In this document: one piece after another, positions 17,092-26,781 of the stretch
How positions within the stretch are numbered: the stretch's first letter is position 1
How the letters are laid out: each line of letters begins with the position of its first letter
Source: UBA11865 sp963749825
GTDB lineage: Bacteria; Chloroflexota; Anaerolineae; Promineifilales; Promineifilaceae
Reading direction: 5' to 3'
Length of the DNA: 64,000 nucleotides
NCBI GenBank assembly: GCA_963749825.1
Contig: CAVVOI010000012.1
Coordinates: 1,240,001-1,304,000 of the forward strand
Translations under genes and position numbers: made by a program
The notes under the pieces: model-generated
What the model saw: the letters and a program-made list of their open reading frames with translations, nothing else
What the model was told of the DNA's origin: nothing
The model's database searches: none

Positions 17092-18735
17092 TTAAGCTGT
17101 TTTCCGTCGCCCAACAATAATAACCGCTATCACAGCTACCAGCAGCAGCAGCGCTAAAACAACCGCACCGATAACGACTGCTGTTAACGTATCCTCGTCC
17201 ATACCGTCGGCCGTCTGATCTTCACTTGGAGAACTCTCTTGAGCCTGTCCTTCTTCACTGGCTAATGCCAAGGTCTCCTCGTCGAGGAAACTACCGAATT
17301 CAAGTTCAAGGGAGCTTCCTTCAGTCAAGGAGACGGCACGATCGCCTGGTGTTGTCAGCGCTTCATTCGGTAAGCTCGATCGCGTGATCCGGTAACTGCC
17401 GGCCGCGAGTCCTTCCAGGCAGAACGGTTCAGAACTGCCATCGGTCACATAGTTGCTGACGACCTGTTGGCCATCGAATATGGTGAAAGCCACATCAGGT
17501 CTCAACTCTTCGCCAGCGTCATAGACGCCGCTCTGGTTAGTATCATCGTAAGCCGTCAGGCAAATTGAGACCCCAACTATTTGATCTTTCTCTTCAGTAG
17601 AGGCCTGTGAAGCACTCTCGGCTTCTGGCGTGCTGGTTGCTTGAATCTCTTCTTCGCCAGACTCTTCCGAATTAGTCTCAGACTCCGTAGCTTCCGGCGA
17701 AACTTCCTCCTCAGCAATCTCTTGACCCGGTGGATCGCCATAGCCCACGATTAATAAATCACCTGTATGGACGAAATCATCGCGGCTCATATCATTCAAC
17801 TCCAGGATTTCATCTAGCGTGATGCCGGCGCGCGCAGCGACGGCCCAGATGGAATCTCCTGACCTAACTTCAGCGTATATGGTCCCCTCAGCATCTGGCG
17901 TAGCCGTCGGGTCGCCGCCAAATTGAGTTGCCGGCGCGGCCGCTACTGGAGGGGGATTGGGATTCGTTGCCGCGTCACCACCAGAATCAGCAGGTGGTGG
18001 CGGTGGAGGCGGGGCGGCCGCTGCACCAACCACTACCAGCGCCGCATCATCCCAATATATGTCCGTATGTTTGAAGCCGTAGTCTGGGCTATTAGGGTTC
18101 GTACTGGGAGCTGCGAAGGTGAAGACGGTCACCTTGTCTCCTTGCGCCTGGGCCTGCACTGAGAAAGGCTGGTAAGTATCAAAAGCTTGTTTATATTCTG
18201 ACCAGACAATTTGCTGGCCAAAAGGGTTGTTACCCCCTGTTGGATCGATGCCAATTCGCATATTGGGTGTGCCACCTTCAGATGTCAGCGAGTTATCTGA
18301 CTCAGACATCCAAGCGTGTCCCCATATCGTGAACTGCACAACCGAGTTAGCCGGTACCGTCACTATCTGGCGAAGACCTGCCTTATGCGTGGTCCAAAAG
18401 GAAAAATATTGGGCTGCTCGATCGCCTGTCCTCACCCGGTTACCGCCGACATTGCGTTCAGCCGGTTTGAATTCAGGATTGACGTCCGTTGGCCTTTCTT
18501 TTACCCACCACGGTTTCCATCCAGCAGCAGTCTGGGCTGTGGAGCAAATACCTAAGGTACAATCAGCCTGCTCAGCAGGCGATTCCGGAATATAACCAGA
18601 GTATTGTCCCTCAAAGCCGGGATTAGTTAACAGGTTTTGCCCTTGCGCCTGTGCAGGGAATCTATTCGCAAAAAACATCAAACCTAGGACCACTAGCCCT
18701 AGGAGTAGAATTGGCAAATAACGATTTGCTCGCAT
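17092..18735 (-). CDS. Cell-surface protein: CBM-like domain, LysM, SdrD-B-like domain, TM anchor
   Basis: I start at the ATG at 18735, preceded by GGAGAAAGGA, giving 547 residues; an open frame to 18825 overlaps the upstream gene and lacks a signal peptide at its start. Order: signal peptide, jelly-roll-like domain (NLLTNPGFEGQYSGY), Pro-rich stretch, a LysM module near residue 280-330 (AEVRSGDSIWAVAARAG, then LNDMSRDDFVHTGDLLIVGYG), an acidic Ser/Glu stalk, an SdrD-B-like module (YDDTNQSGVYDAGEELRPDV), and a C-terminal TM helix ending GRRKTA. LysM binds peptidoglycan-type or chitin-type GlcNAc polymers. It shares its plan with the gene at 15663-16994 and is probably its paralogue. It lies 31 bases downstream of the GT39-like gene. 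Confidence 0.78.
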   Translation of the reverse strand: MRANRYLPILLLGLVVLGLMFFANRFPAQAQGQNLLTNPGFEGQYSGYIPESPAEQADCTLGICSTAQTAAGWKPWWVKERPTDVNPEFKPAERNVGGNRVRTGDRAAQYFSFWTTHKAGLRQIVTVPANSVVQFTIWGHAWMSESDNSLTSEGGTPNMRIGIDPTGGNNPFGQQIVWSEYKQAFDTYQPFSVQAQAQGDKVTVFTFAAPSTNPNSPDYGFKHTDIYWDDAALVVVGAAAAPPPPPPPADSGGDAATNPNPPPVAAAPATQFGGDPTATPDAEGTIYAEVRSGDSIWAVAARAGITLDEILELNDMSRDDFVHTGDLLIVGYGDPPGQEIAEEEVSPEATESETNSEESGEEEIQATSTPEAESASQASTEEKDQIVGVSICLTAYDDTNQSGVYDAGEELRPDVAFTIFDGQQVVSNYVTDGSSEPFCLEGLAAGSYRITRSSLPNEALTTPGDRAVSLTEGSSLELEFGSFLDEETLALASEEGQAQESSPSEDQTADGMDEDTLTAVVIGAVVLALLLLVAVIAVIIVGRRKTA

Positions 18736-18766
18736 ATCCTTTCTCCTCTGACCGTACCCCCAGCGC

Positions 18767-20755
18767 TTACGGTCGCAGCAACCAAGTATTTTCATTGGAA
18801 ACGCCACCCTCTCCAAGCAGCGCATAATTATCCAACTTATTGGCTTCGTAAAGCCCTACCCTAATTTGTTGCTCATTCTTGTCAAATTCGGTTTCTAAAT
18901 CAATCAAATGCTGGTCATGGATAATCAATCCCGGTCGCCATTCGGCTCGTGGCCAATATCCCTGAGATGGAATGGAATCGCTTTGTCCAACCAGACTGCC
19001 CGAACCATCCTGCAGGTCCACGACATGTATAAAAGCAACAACCGGCTCCTCAGAGCCAGTATCAGCCGACCAGTATAGGTCAATCTGTAGTTTCACTGGA
19101 CTGAGTTCGGTTAACTCAGCCCCTCGCAATTGTATGTTATTATCAAAGTTCGCCAAAATCGCTCGATTCTCGGTCGCATCCACTTCGTAACGAACATAGA
19201 GCGGGTAAGGAGCTGCTTCCAGGTCACCCTGGGCCAGACTCCCGGGGAATCCAGCAACGCTCGATGGCGCAGAAATGGCCCCGGTCACGCGATCAAGATC
19301 TTGATATGGCCAGGCATAGATAATGGTTTGTTGTCCAAATTCATCTACAGAGAGTTGCCCAGGCTGATAAAACATGACCGGTTGTTCTGGCTGCATCAAA
19401 TAACGTACCGATGGCCAGCTATCCCAGAAGCGCTGGTCCATATAGACCTGACTTCCACTGGGTTCTTCGTTCACCGTCTCTGCCAGATCGCGGGCAGCAG
19501 TCTCGAACCAATAAGCTGTCAATGGCTGCTTGCCATAGTCGATAAAATAATCGTTTACGGTCACAAACAAACTAAGAGCCAGCAAACCGATAACCAATAC
19601 CTGTCCCCATCGGGACGGTAGTTTAGACCAGGTCCAAAGTTGGGACAAACCTATGGCTGGCAACATCATGGCCCCGGGTAAAATGCCTATAGCCCTTAAG
19701 AAATGGGGGCTATCTTCGGCTAAAAGTGTCGGGCCCAGCATGATGCCAACCCACAGAAGCAAAGCCACCGCCGCTGCTCTACGCCAGTGGCCCAAGCACC
19801 AGAGTAAGCCGGCTAGGAAGGGAATTGCCATGAGCAGATCGAATACCGGCCGCCCCGGTGGATTGTGGCGAATGATCGTATCACCCTTGACCAAAAATAA
19901 ACCCAATGTACTCCAAAGTTGCCGCCACAGAGTACCAGGTAAATCGCCTTGGTTAATGATCGGGCTGAGAACAGACACCTGGCCAAGCCGTCCCAAAACA
20001 AGCTCAGGCTCCTGCCAAGTCACCAATGCCAGCGGGATCAAGCAGGTAGCCATTCCCAGGACAGCCCAACCAACTCCCGGCCACAAGCCGGATCGCCGTC
20101 TCGTGGACAGAAGGTAAACGACGAGCAAAATGAAAATGAAGATGGTGAAGCGGGCTGCCAGGTAGGTATAATAGGCGCCTCCGTAAGCAACCCCAGCTAG
20201 CAACCACAACCATATTTCAGCCCGGCCGTCACGGCTGCGACGATAGGCGATGGTCCCCAACCAGAAAGTGATGGCCAGCATGAGTGGCAGCAACACCGGC
20301 CGTAGACCGATGCGGCTTATATGGATAGGCCAAACAGTGATTGCCCAAACCCATGCGGACAAAAGTCCAACATTCTGGCCAAACCAGGTTTTGGCCAATT
20401 TATAAGTGAACCAGGTTGTCAAGGTACCAATTACAGCCGCCGCCAGCCGGACTGCAAATGCGGTTTGGCCGAATAAAAAAATCGAGGCCGCTGTCAGATA
20501 AATATACGCGGGTTCTCGGCCATTATTGCCCTCAAAGTAGAAAGGGCTTAGATCTTGCCGATCACCAGCGATGACCTTCAGGGCATCGAGGCCATTATAT
20601 GCCTCGTCCCGGTAAAGTCCGGGCGGTATATGGCCCAATTGCCAGAATCGCAAAACGCCGGCCACAATTATCGCTAACAGTAATAACGCCCACCCCTTGT
20701 GGGATGGGCGAATCTGCCACGAATGTTGCCACTTACTCAGAAGCGTGGTTGTCAA
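18767..20755 (-). CDS. GT39/ArnT-like membrane glycosyltransferase
   Basis: The 662-residue protein has about a dozen hydrophobic helices up to residue ~410 and a periplasmic/extracellular C-terminal domain. The first outer loop has GLYRDEAYNGLDALK, where the acidic pair D50-E51 matches the catalytic DE of GT-C glycosyltransferases of the dolichyl-phosphate-mannose protein mannosyltransferase superfamily. It probably transfers a sugar from a polyprenyl-phosphate donor to a protein or glycan outside the membrane. The downstream surface protein (31 bases away) is a natural candidate substrate or partner, but that is inference. Confidence 0.78.
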   Translation of the reverse strand: MTTTLLSKWQHSWQIRPSHKGWALLLLAIIVAGVLRFWQLGHIPPGLYRDEAYNGLDALKVIAGDRQDLSPFYFEGNNGREPAYIYLTAASIFLFGQTAFAVRLAAAVIGTLTTWFTYKLAKTWFGQNVGLLSAWVWAITVWPIHISRIGLRPVLLPLMLAITFWLGTIAYRRSRDGRAEIWLWLLAGVAYGGAYYTYLAARFTIFIFILLVVYLLSTRRRSGLWPGVGWAVLGMATCLIPLALVTWQEPELVLGRLGQVSVLSPIINQGDLPGTLWRQLWSTLGLFLVKGDTIIRHNPPGRPVFDLLMAIPFLAGLLWCLGHWRRAAAVALLLWVGIMLGPTLLAEDSPHFLRAIGILPGAMMLPAIGLSQLWTWSKLPSRWGQVLVIGLLALSLFVTVNDYFIDYGKQPLTAYWFETAARDLAETVNEEPSGSQVYMDQRFWDSWPSVRYLMQPEQPVMFYQPGQLSVDEFGQQTIIYAWPYQDLDRVTGAISAPSSVAGFPGSLAQGDLEAAPYPLYVRYEVDATENRAILANFDNNIQLRGAELTELSPVKLQIDLYWSADTGSEEPVVAFIHVVDLQDGSGSLVGQSDSIPSQGYWPRAEWRPGLIIHDQHLIDLETEFDKNEQQIRVGLYEANKLDNYALLGEGGVSNENTWLLRP

Positions 20756-20823
20756 AACAGGACAAGTATAGCAAAATACGATCCCGTGTCAACTTTCACA
20801 ATCGGTTATCTTCCCCCTGTATA

Positions 20824-21936
20824 ATGCATATTTTAATGGTTTCTAAAGCCTGTTTGGTTGGGGCGTACCAAACCAAACTAGAGGCAATCGCTCAATACGA
20901 AGACGTTGACCTGACGGTCATCGTACCGCCTGCCTGGCATGATGCTTCCGGGATCGTGCCCCTAGAGAGGAGTCACGTCACCGGCTACCAATTGTTGGTT
21001 GATCCCATAAGGTTTAATGGACACTATCATCTTCATTACTATCCACGACTCAAGGAACGTCTGAAGAGTATTCGTCCTGATATCTTGCACATGGATGAAG
21101 AGCCCTATAATCTAGCCACTTGGCGGGCGTTTCGAAATGCCCAGGCGTCAGGCGCGAAGTGTCTGTTTTTCTCATGGCAGAATATCTATCATCGTTATCC
21201 GTTTCCATTCAAACAAATGGAAAAACAAGTTCTTTACCTGGCTGACTATGCTATCATGGGTAACGAGGCGGCCGCCGAGGTGTGGAAAAAAAAGGGCTAC
21301 GTTGGACCATACGCCATGATCCCCCAATTTGGCGTCGATCCCGATATTTTTCACGCGCCAGAAAAACGGGATAGCGGCCGAGCTTTGGTTATCGGATCTG
21401 CCGGTCGCCGGTTGGTTGTTGAGAAAGGAGTCGACCTATTGCTACGAGCCGCTGCCAAGTTACCCGGGGTATGGCGCGTACAGATAGGCGGTGATGGGCC
21501 GGAACGCCAATCTCTGGAAAGGCTCGCTCGGGAATTGGGTATCGGTGATCGTGTGCAATTTGACGGCGTCATCCCATCAGAACAAATGCCAGCCTATCTG
21601 GGACAACTCGATGTCCTGGTATTGCCTTCACGTACCTTGCCTAATTGGAAAGAACAATTCGGCCGGATTCTGGTCGAGGCGATGGCCTGCGAAGTTGTGG
21701 TTGTTGGTTCCGACAGCGGAGAAATCCCTTGCGTCATTGGTGATGCCGGCCTCATCTTCCCCGAAGATGACCTGGAGGCCTTAGTCGAACATCTGTTATC
21801 ATTAATAAGAAATGAACAGCTGAGGCGCGAATTGGGGAAAGCAGGGAGAAAACGTGTGTTAGAAAATTATACCCAGGCTAAAGTCGCAGCCAGCACAGTA
21901 TCCGTTTATCGTGAAATGCTGGCCAGTCACGCTTGA
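20824..21936 (+). CDS. Glycosyltransferase family 4 (GT-B)
   Basis: The protein has 370 residues from the ATG at 20824 (MHILMVSKACLVG), the natural start of a GT-B Rossmann domain. An open frame begins earlier at 20599 but runs antisense through the neighbouring gene. The N-terminal domain covers about residues 1-170. The donor-binding C-terminal domain has GSAGRRLVVEKGVDLLLRA and IGGDGP. The signature region reads EQFGRILVEAMACEVVVVGS, the family-4 E-x7-E nucleotide-sugar motif. It transfers a sugar from a nucleotide donor in the cytoplasm, probably for envelope glycan assembly. It is divergent from the GT39-like gene. Confidence 0.88.
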   Translation: MHILMVSKACLVGAYQTKLEAIAQYEDVDLTVIVPPAWHDASGIVPLERSHVTGYQLLVDPIRFNGHYHLHYYPRLKERLKSIRPDILHMDEEPYNLATWRAFRNAQASGAKCLFFSWQNIYHRYPFPFKQMEKQVLYLADYAIMGNEAAAEVWKKKGYVGPYAMIPQFGVDPDIFHAPEKRDSGRALVIGSAGRRLVVEKGVDLLLRAAAKLPGVWRVQIGGDGPERQSLERLARELGIGDRVQFDGVIPSEQMPAYLGQLDVLVLPSRTLPNWKEQFGRILVEAMACEVVVVGSDSGEIPCVIGDAGLIFPEDDLEALVEHLLSLIRNEQLRRELGKAGRKRVLENYTQAKVAASTVSVYREMLASHA

Positions 21937-22057
21937 TTTGCTATCGGCCAACTCCTGGCTCATCTGATACTTATTTTGCGGTAATCTTCTATACAGTATA
22001 CTCAGGAGAATCACGCCTCAGGTCTTATAGTGATAAGTGGGGCCAGACTTTTGTATC

Positions 22058-23113
22058 ATGGGCAGCGAAATAGATAATCCCGATAATCTGGTTAATGAAT
22101 CGGAATCAGCTTCCGGTAATAGCGGCTTACGTCGGCGACGGATATTTCGTATCCTCGGCGTCATTTTTGTCGCTCTGGCGATTCTGCTGGCAGTTTATGG
22201 CACGGTTTTTAACTTTGCCTGGCAACAAGGACAGGCCCTCCAGGCCGATAATGCCCGATTTGCACTCGAAGAAGAAATGGCCAGCCAGTTAGCTTATGCC
22301 GAGGAAGATATTTCCGCCGGGAATTTTGCCTTAGCCCTACGTCGCCTGGATTGGATTTCCGAAAGGGACCCTGGCTATGCCGGTCTCGATTCGTTGCGTA
22401 CCGACGCCTTGGAAGGCGAAACGACCGGTCCAGCAGGCCCAACACCATCTCCTTTCCCTACCATCACCCCCTTCACAGATATTGCCGAATCACCTCAACT
22501 TGATTCAGAACCGGCCAAGGCCTTCGATTCCTTACGGCATGTTATGGATGAGCAAGATTGGCCGGCCGCTATAACCGCAATCACTGCATTTCAGGCTCAA
22601 TATCCTGACCATAACCGGCAACAGAGCGATGCAATGCTATATGATGCTCTCGTCATTCTCGGACAGCAACTTGTGATGGGCGATCAAATAGAACTTGGCC
22701 TCTTTTACCTGGCCCAAGCGGAAAAACTCGGCGACTTGCCGTTGGAAGCGGAGGATCAGCGCCTTTGGGCTGAGCTATACCTATTAGGTATCAGTTACTA
22801 TGGCGTCGATTGGGCCACGGCCGTCTATTATTTTCGAGATTTATGCATCGCCGCGCCGTTCTATCACAACGCCTGTCGAAAGTTTCATGAAGCTTTGATC
22901 TCATATGGTGATCAATATGCGGCCAATTTAGATTGGTGTCCGGCCGAGGAACTTTACGTCGAAGCCTACCGCGAAAATGATGAACCCATCGTTACCGAGA
23001 AACTCGGCGAGGCTCGCAAGCAATGTCTCGAAGCAACGCCAACGCCCTCGGTCCCAATTACCAATACCGAAACCATCAGTTGGCTGTTACCAACATTGAG
23101 GCTCGGATCCTGA
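22058..23113 (+). CDS. Membrane-anchored TPR-like protein
   Basis: I use the ATG at 22058 (MGSEIDNPDN), giving 351 residues; a GTG at 22037 would add seven. Residues ~1-30 are polar and basic, a single TM helix lies near 30-55, and the rest is mostly helical with TPR-like pairs (LAYAEEDISAGNFALALRRL, LGLFYLAQAEKLGD). A linker TPSPFPTITPF near residue 140 separates two parts. The membrane orientation is probably N-in, with a large outer domain. No catalytic motif was recognised. It is close to the LuxR-kelch gene (30-base gap), so the two are likely cotranscribed. Confidence 0.65.
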   Translation: MGSEIDNPDNLVNESESASGNSGLRRRRIFRILGVIFVALAILLAVYGTVFNFAWQQGQALQADNARFALEEEMASQLAYAEEDISAGNFALALRRLDWISERDPGYAGLDSLRTDALEGETTGPAGPTPSPFPTITPFTDIAESPQLDSEPAKAFDSLRHVMDEQDWPAAITAITAFQAQYPDHNRQQSDAMLYDALVILGQQLVMGDQIELGLFYLAQAEKLGDLPLEAEDQRLWAELYLLGISYYGVDWATAVYYFRDLCIAAPFYHNACRKFHEALISYGDQYAANLDWCPAEELYVEAYRENDEPIVTEKLGEARKQCLEATPTPSVPITNTETISWLLPTLRLGS

Positions 23114-23143
23114 TATCACTTAATTTAAGAAACTCTTTCATCT

Positions 23144-24526
23144 ATGGCTGAAAAAGGCGAACCGCTCAGCGACCGCGAATTGGCCGTGCTCATGTGCTTG
23201 GCCAATGGCTCCACCAATCGTGAAATAGCGTTGGATCTGGATATTAGCCCAAATACGGTCAAGGTCCATTTGCGAAATATTTTCGCCAAGCTGGATGTAT
23301 CCTCTCGAACTGAAGCCATAACGGTAGCCATGCAACAAGGGCTAATCACGGTCTCTGGCGAAATTCCCGACGAGGCAACGGCCGAAATCCAAGAGAGCTC
23401 GGCAGATCCCGCACAATCCCAAACTGACCTGTCCAAAGGATCTACTATCCAGGAATCAAGGCCGGTCAGTCACTGGCGCTGGATCGCGCTTGTCCTGGTA
23501 TTGATGGTTGTCTTACTGATAGGCGCCTTTGTAGGCACTTTCTTGCTACGTGAAGAGCCGGCCACTCGCGCTGAATCGGGGCCGACGCCTTCAATTGAAC
23601 CGTATCAGGTCGAAGCATTGGGCGATACAAACTGGTTTCGCGACCGGCCAATTCCCCAAGAACGCGCCAATATGGCGGTTGCCTCTATAGGCCTTGATCT
23701 CTATTTAATCGGCGGTGAAGTGGGAGCCGGTATCATCAATCTGGTTGAAGTGTTTGAGACCGATCGCCACCTTTGGTCTCCGGCAACATCTAAACCAACG
23801 GCCGTTGCCGAAGCAACAGGCGGCGTCTTGTTTGGAGAGATTATCATCCCTGGTGGACGACTGGCCGATGATCGGCCCACAGCTGTGGTGGAGGCTTATA
23901 GTCCGGCCAATGATGCCTGGCGACCTGTTGCTCCTTTGCCCCAGCCAATCGCCGGTGGCTTAACTCTATCTGACGGCGATCTGTTGTACTTCTTTGGCGG
24001 CTGGGATGGCAACGGATATCTTAAGTCCGCCTTTGCCTATGACTTTGATAGTGACACATGGAAAGAATTGCCGCCCATGGAACACGCTCGGGCAAACGCC
24101 GTTGGCGGCTTGATGGACGGCCGTCTCTTTGTCATCGGTGGACAGAACGAAGATGGCGACCTTGCTTACTGTGAATATTATGATATCTCGAGCAATGAGT
24201 GGGGAAATTGCGCCCCGATGTCCTTGCCCAGGGCAGGCGCCGGCGCTGCTGTCATCGGTAACAATCGACTCTATGTAATCGGCGGTGGCCTCCAGGGCGA
24301 AGTTTCCTATGCTGAAGTGTACAATGTAGACACCGATTCGTGGAAACAATTCGACATGCCGATGTTGGAGGAAGGATCGACTTGGCGCTATCTCGGCGTA
24401 GCCAATATCGAAACCCGAATCTTCGCTGTAGGCGGTTGGCGTTCAGGGGCGGTGCAAGCGGACAATTACGTCTATGAACCGTTCAAACACCGAACCTTCT
24501 TGCCAACTGTTGGCGGCGATAACTAA
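23144..24526 (+). CDS. LuxR-type HTH - TM helix - kelch-repeat protein
   Basis: This 460-residue protein has a LuxR/GerE helix-turn-helix at residues ~5-65 (LSDRELAVLMCLANGSTNREI, then ISPNTVKVHLRNIFAKL). A single TM helix follows near 110-135. The C-terminal ~300 residues hold kelch motifs: AVASIGLDLYLIGG, LLYFFGGWDG, RLFVIGGQNEDG, RLYVIGGGLQGE and RIFAVGG, spaced about 48 residues apart. Kelch blades form a beta-propeller. The HTH would be cytoplasmic and the propeller outside, making a one-component trans-membrane sensor. The ligand and target genes are unknown. A TPR-like gene follows after 30 bases. Confidence 0.8.
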   Translation: MAEKGEPLSDRELAVLMCLANGSTNREIALDLDISPNTVKVHLRNIFAKLDVSSRTEAITVAMQQGLITVSGEIPDEATAEIQESSADPAQSQTDLSKGSTIQESRPVSHWRWIALVLVLMVVLLIGAFVGTFLLREEPATRAESGPTPSIEPYQVEALGDTNWFRDRPIPQERANMAVASIGLDLYLIGGEVGAGIINLVEVFETDRHLWSPATSKPTAVAEATGGVLFGEIIIPGGRLADDRPTAVVEAYSPANDAWRPVAPLPQPIAGGLTLSDGDLLYFFGGWDGNGYLKSAFAYDFDSDTWKELPPMEHARANAVGGLMDGRLFVIGGQNEDGDLAYCEYYDISSNEWGNCAPMSLPRAGAGAAVIGNNRLYVIGGGLQGEVSYAEVYNVDTDSWKQFDMPMLEEGSTWRYLGVANIETRIFAVGGWRSGAVQADNYVYEPFKHRTFLPTVGGDN

Positions 24527-24556
24527 ACCTCGCTATTTAGAGGCAATTGACGCTTC

Positions 24557-25864
24557 ATGAATTCTGACTCTCAGACAAAGATCCTAGAGCAGGCTGAGGC
24601 GGCCGTAAAATCACGTAAACACCAGGAAGCCATCCAGTTCTATGCTGAATTGCTGGAGCAAACCCCGGCCAAAAGCGATGACCCGATCGTTCGAGAGGCT
24701 CGGAGGATCGCCTTACGAGAGAGGGGACGGATCTTTACACTACTTGGTGAACCAGAGGCCGCCCTCGCTGCTTTCGAACAATATTTTGCGGAGGCTGGCA
24801 AAAGTCGGCATGCTGTCGATGCCCTCGTTGCTATCGGCAACCAATGTACCTACATGAATCTTACAGATCGGGCCATCGAGGCTCACCGAGACGCATTGCG
24901 GCTGGCTGAAAATCTCAACTATACAATCGGCAAAGCCATGGCTTTCGGCGGTATAGGCTTAGTCTACAGTTTCCTCGATCGATCCGCTGATGCGCTTAAC
25001 TACCTGAGAAAATCACTACTGCTGCTAGAACAGGTTGGCGATGAAAATGAACAAGCTCGCTGCTGGAATCGAGTAGGCGTCGCTCACGTCCATTTGGGTG
25101 AGTTAGACAAAGCCATCGAAGCTTTTCAATCGGCCTATCGAATTGCCAACGAGAGCGATCAGTTCGAACCGGTTGCCTTGGAGACGGCCATCATTTCCCT
25201 AAATAACCTGGGAGAATGCTACCAAATCTTATTTGATATTGAGCAGGCATTGCACTATCACCGCCAGGGGCTGCTCGCGGCCGAAGGCATGGAATTACCC
25301 TACCTTGAAGCGGATCTGCTAAGAAACCTGGGCTTCGAATTTAGTCTGATAGGAGAGGTCGAGGAAGGCATAAATTACTTACATCGCTCCCTGCAACTGA
25401 GCATAGAAACGAACCAACCCGATATCGAAGTTCAGGCTCATTACTCTCTGGCTCTCGTCCATTTTCGTCAAGGTGATCTCGAAGAAGCCGAACAGAATGC
25501 TTAAATTTTGCGCGATCTGTCCGAAGGTGGTTCCAACCAAGGCTCGTTGGCGGAAGCGCTCCATGTTCTTGGTCTTCTCAAGAAAGAAAGAGGTGATGTC
25601 CTGGCCGCCCAAGGACTTTGGCAGGAAGCTTCTTTTCTAGCCCATGAAACCGGTCGTCGTATGCTTCTTTGGCGTTTGCATGCCGAACTGGCCAGTCTCG
25701 CTTCAAACCCCCAACTGGCCAGCGTCCATAACCGTATTGCTGCCGAAATCATTCAACAAATCGCCCAACCTATTGAAGATGTTAGGTTGCGGGAGCAGTT
25801 CCTCGCCGCCAGACCAGTCCGCGATGTTCTCGACAAGCTGGTTTCCGGCGATTGGGGCGCCTAA
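24557..25864 (+). pseudogene. TPR protein with an in-frame stop codon
   Basis: Two stretches in one frame (24557-25504 and from 25505) read as one TPR protein of 435 codons, interrupted by a single TAA at 25502-25504 between EEAEQNA and ILRDLSEGG. The first part has about seven helix-pair repeats (e.g. ALAAFEQYFAEAGKSRHAVDAL, ALNYLRKSLLLLEQVGDENE). The second part continues the repeats and ends in IIQQIAQPIEDVRLREQFL, the usual C-terminal cap of such proteins in Chloroflexota. The stop could be a real nonsense mutation (one base from GAA or CAA), a readthrough site or an error. If the second part is made alone, the TTG at 25508 is the only near start. Likely a scaffold or protein-interaction protein. 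Confidence 0.65.
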
Positions 25865-25916
25865 TCCCCTGAACGACCTAACAAGAACAAAGCCACTCTT
25901 CTAGCTTTTTATGCCT

Positions 25917-26781
25917 TCAGAATAGTTCGGTTTCCGGCAAAGAATCGAAGAGATCTTTTTCCCGGTATCCAGGCGGAACCGAAGGATACGCCCGAATAAA
26001 GGTCTCTTGGCTTAATAATAGGCGCTGAAGTGATTCAGGAAACAATCTACTGGCGCCTGTACCCCCTCCTTGACTACCATGGGCGGCGCTGGCTTTGACC
26101 TTGACATTCCAATAATCGCGATAGTGAATTGACGTAGTGATTTTACTCGGGTCGATTCCAATCTTGGTATAGTCAATATCCTTGTTGCGCCCACCCTGGG
26201 TTGGGTCCATGCCGCGCATGCGCATCATGAAGATCATGATGCGGACCCAGCGGTTGGAGAAGGCGCTGTAATATAGTCGCTGAGGTTGGAAAGGCGGCAA
26301 TCCAACTTTGGGGCAACGATCGGCCTGACCAGCGGCGAAAAACGCGGCCGTGGCTTACTTCATAACAACGAATATGATCGGGATGGTAATATCCCCCGGT
26401 TTCATCATGGGTGATGACAACTTGGGGTCTGATATCACGAATTAGTTGCACTATCCGGCATACAGTCTCTTCGTCATCGGAGTTGATGAAAGCCGCCGGA
26501 TGTTTATTGGCCGGATCATTTATATAGCCTGAATCCCGGTATCCCAGCAAGTGCAGGTGAACACCCAGGACGTCGGCCGCATTTTTCAGTTCTTGGGCGC
26601 GGGCGTCAATCAGGCGGGATCGGTCTCCTTGCCACTTTTCATCGATGGAACCGGCTGCCCCATCGGTTGCGATGGCTACATGGACCTCCACCCCTTCGGC
26701 AACATAGCGAGCCAGCGTACCCCCGATGCCATAGGATTCATCATCGGGGTGGGCCAATACAGCCAACAATTTTCTTGTCAT
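25917..26781 (-). pseudogene. PIG-L/LmbE-family deacetylase with a frameshift
   Basis: The 5' frame starts at 26781 and encodes LAVLAHPDDESYGIGGTLAR, then THDETGGYYHPDHIRC: the AHPDDE and HxDH zinc-ligand motifs of PIG-L N-acetylglucosaminyl deacetylases (MshB/Mca/BshB-like). After CYEV the frame turns to nonsense, while another frame reads ATAAFFAAGQ, then LPPFQPQRLYYSAFS, and carries on to a natural end at 25917. Removing one base at about 26355-26356 (the doubled A on the minus strand) joins them into a ~288-residue protein of normal family length. Either a real frameshift or a one-base assembly error. The start overlaps the upstream hydrolase stop by four bases (26778-26781). Confidence 0.78.
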
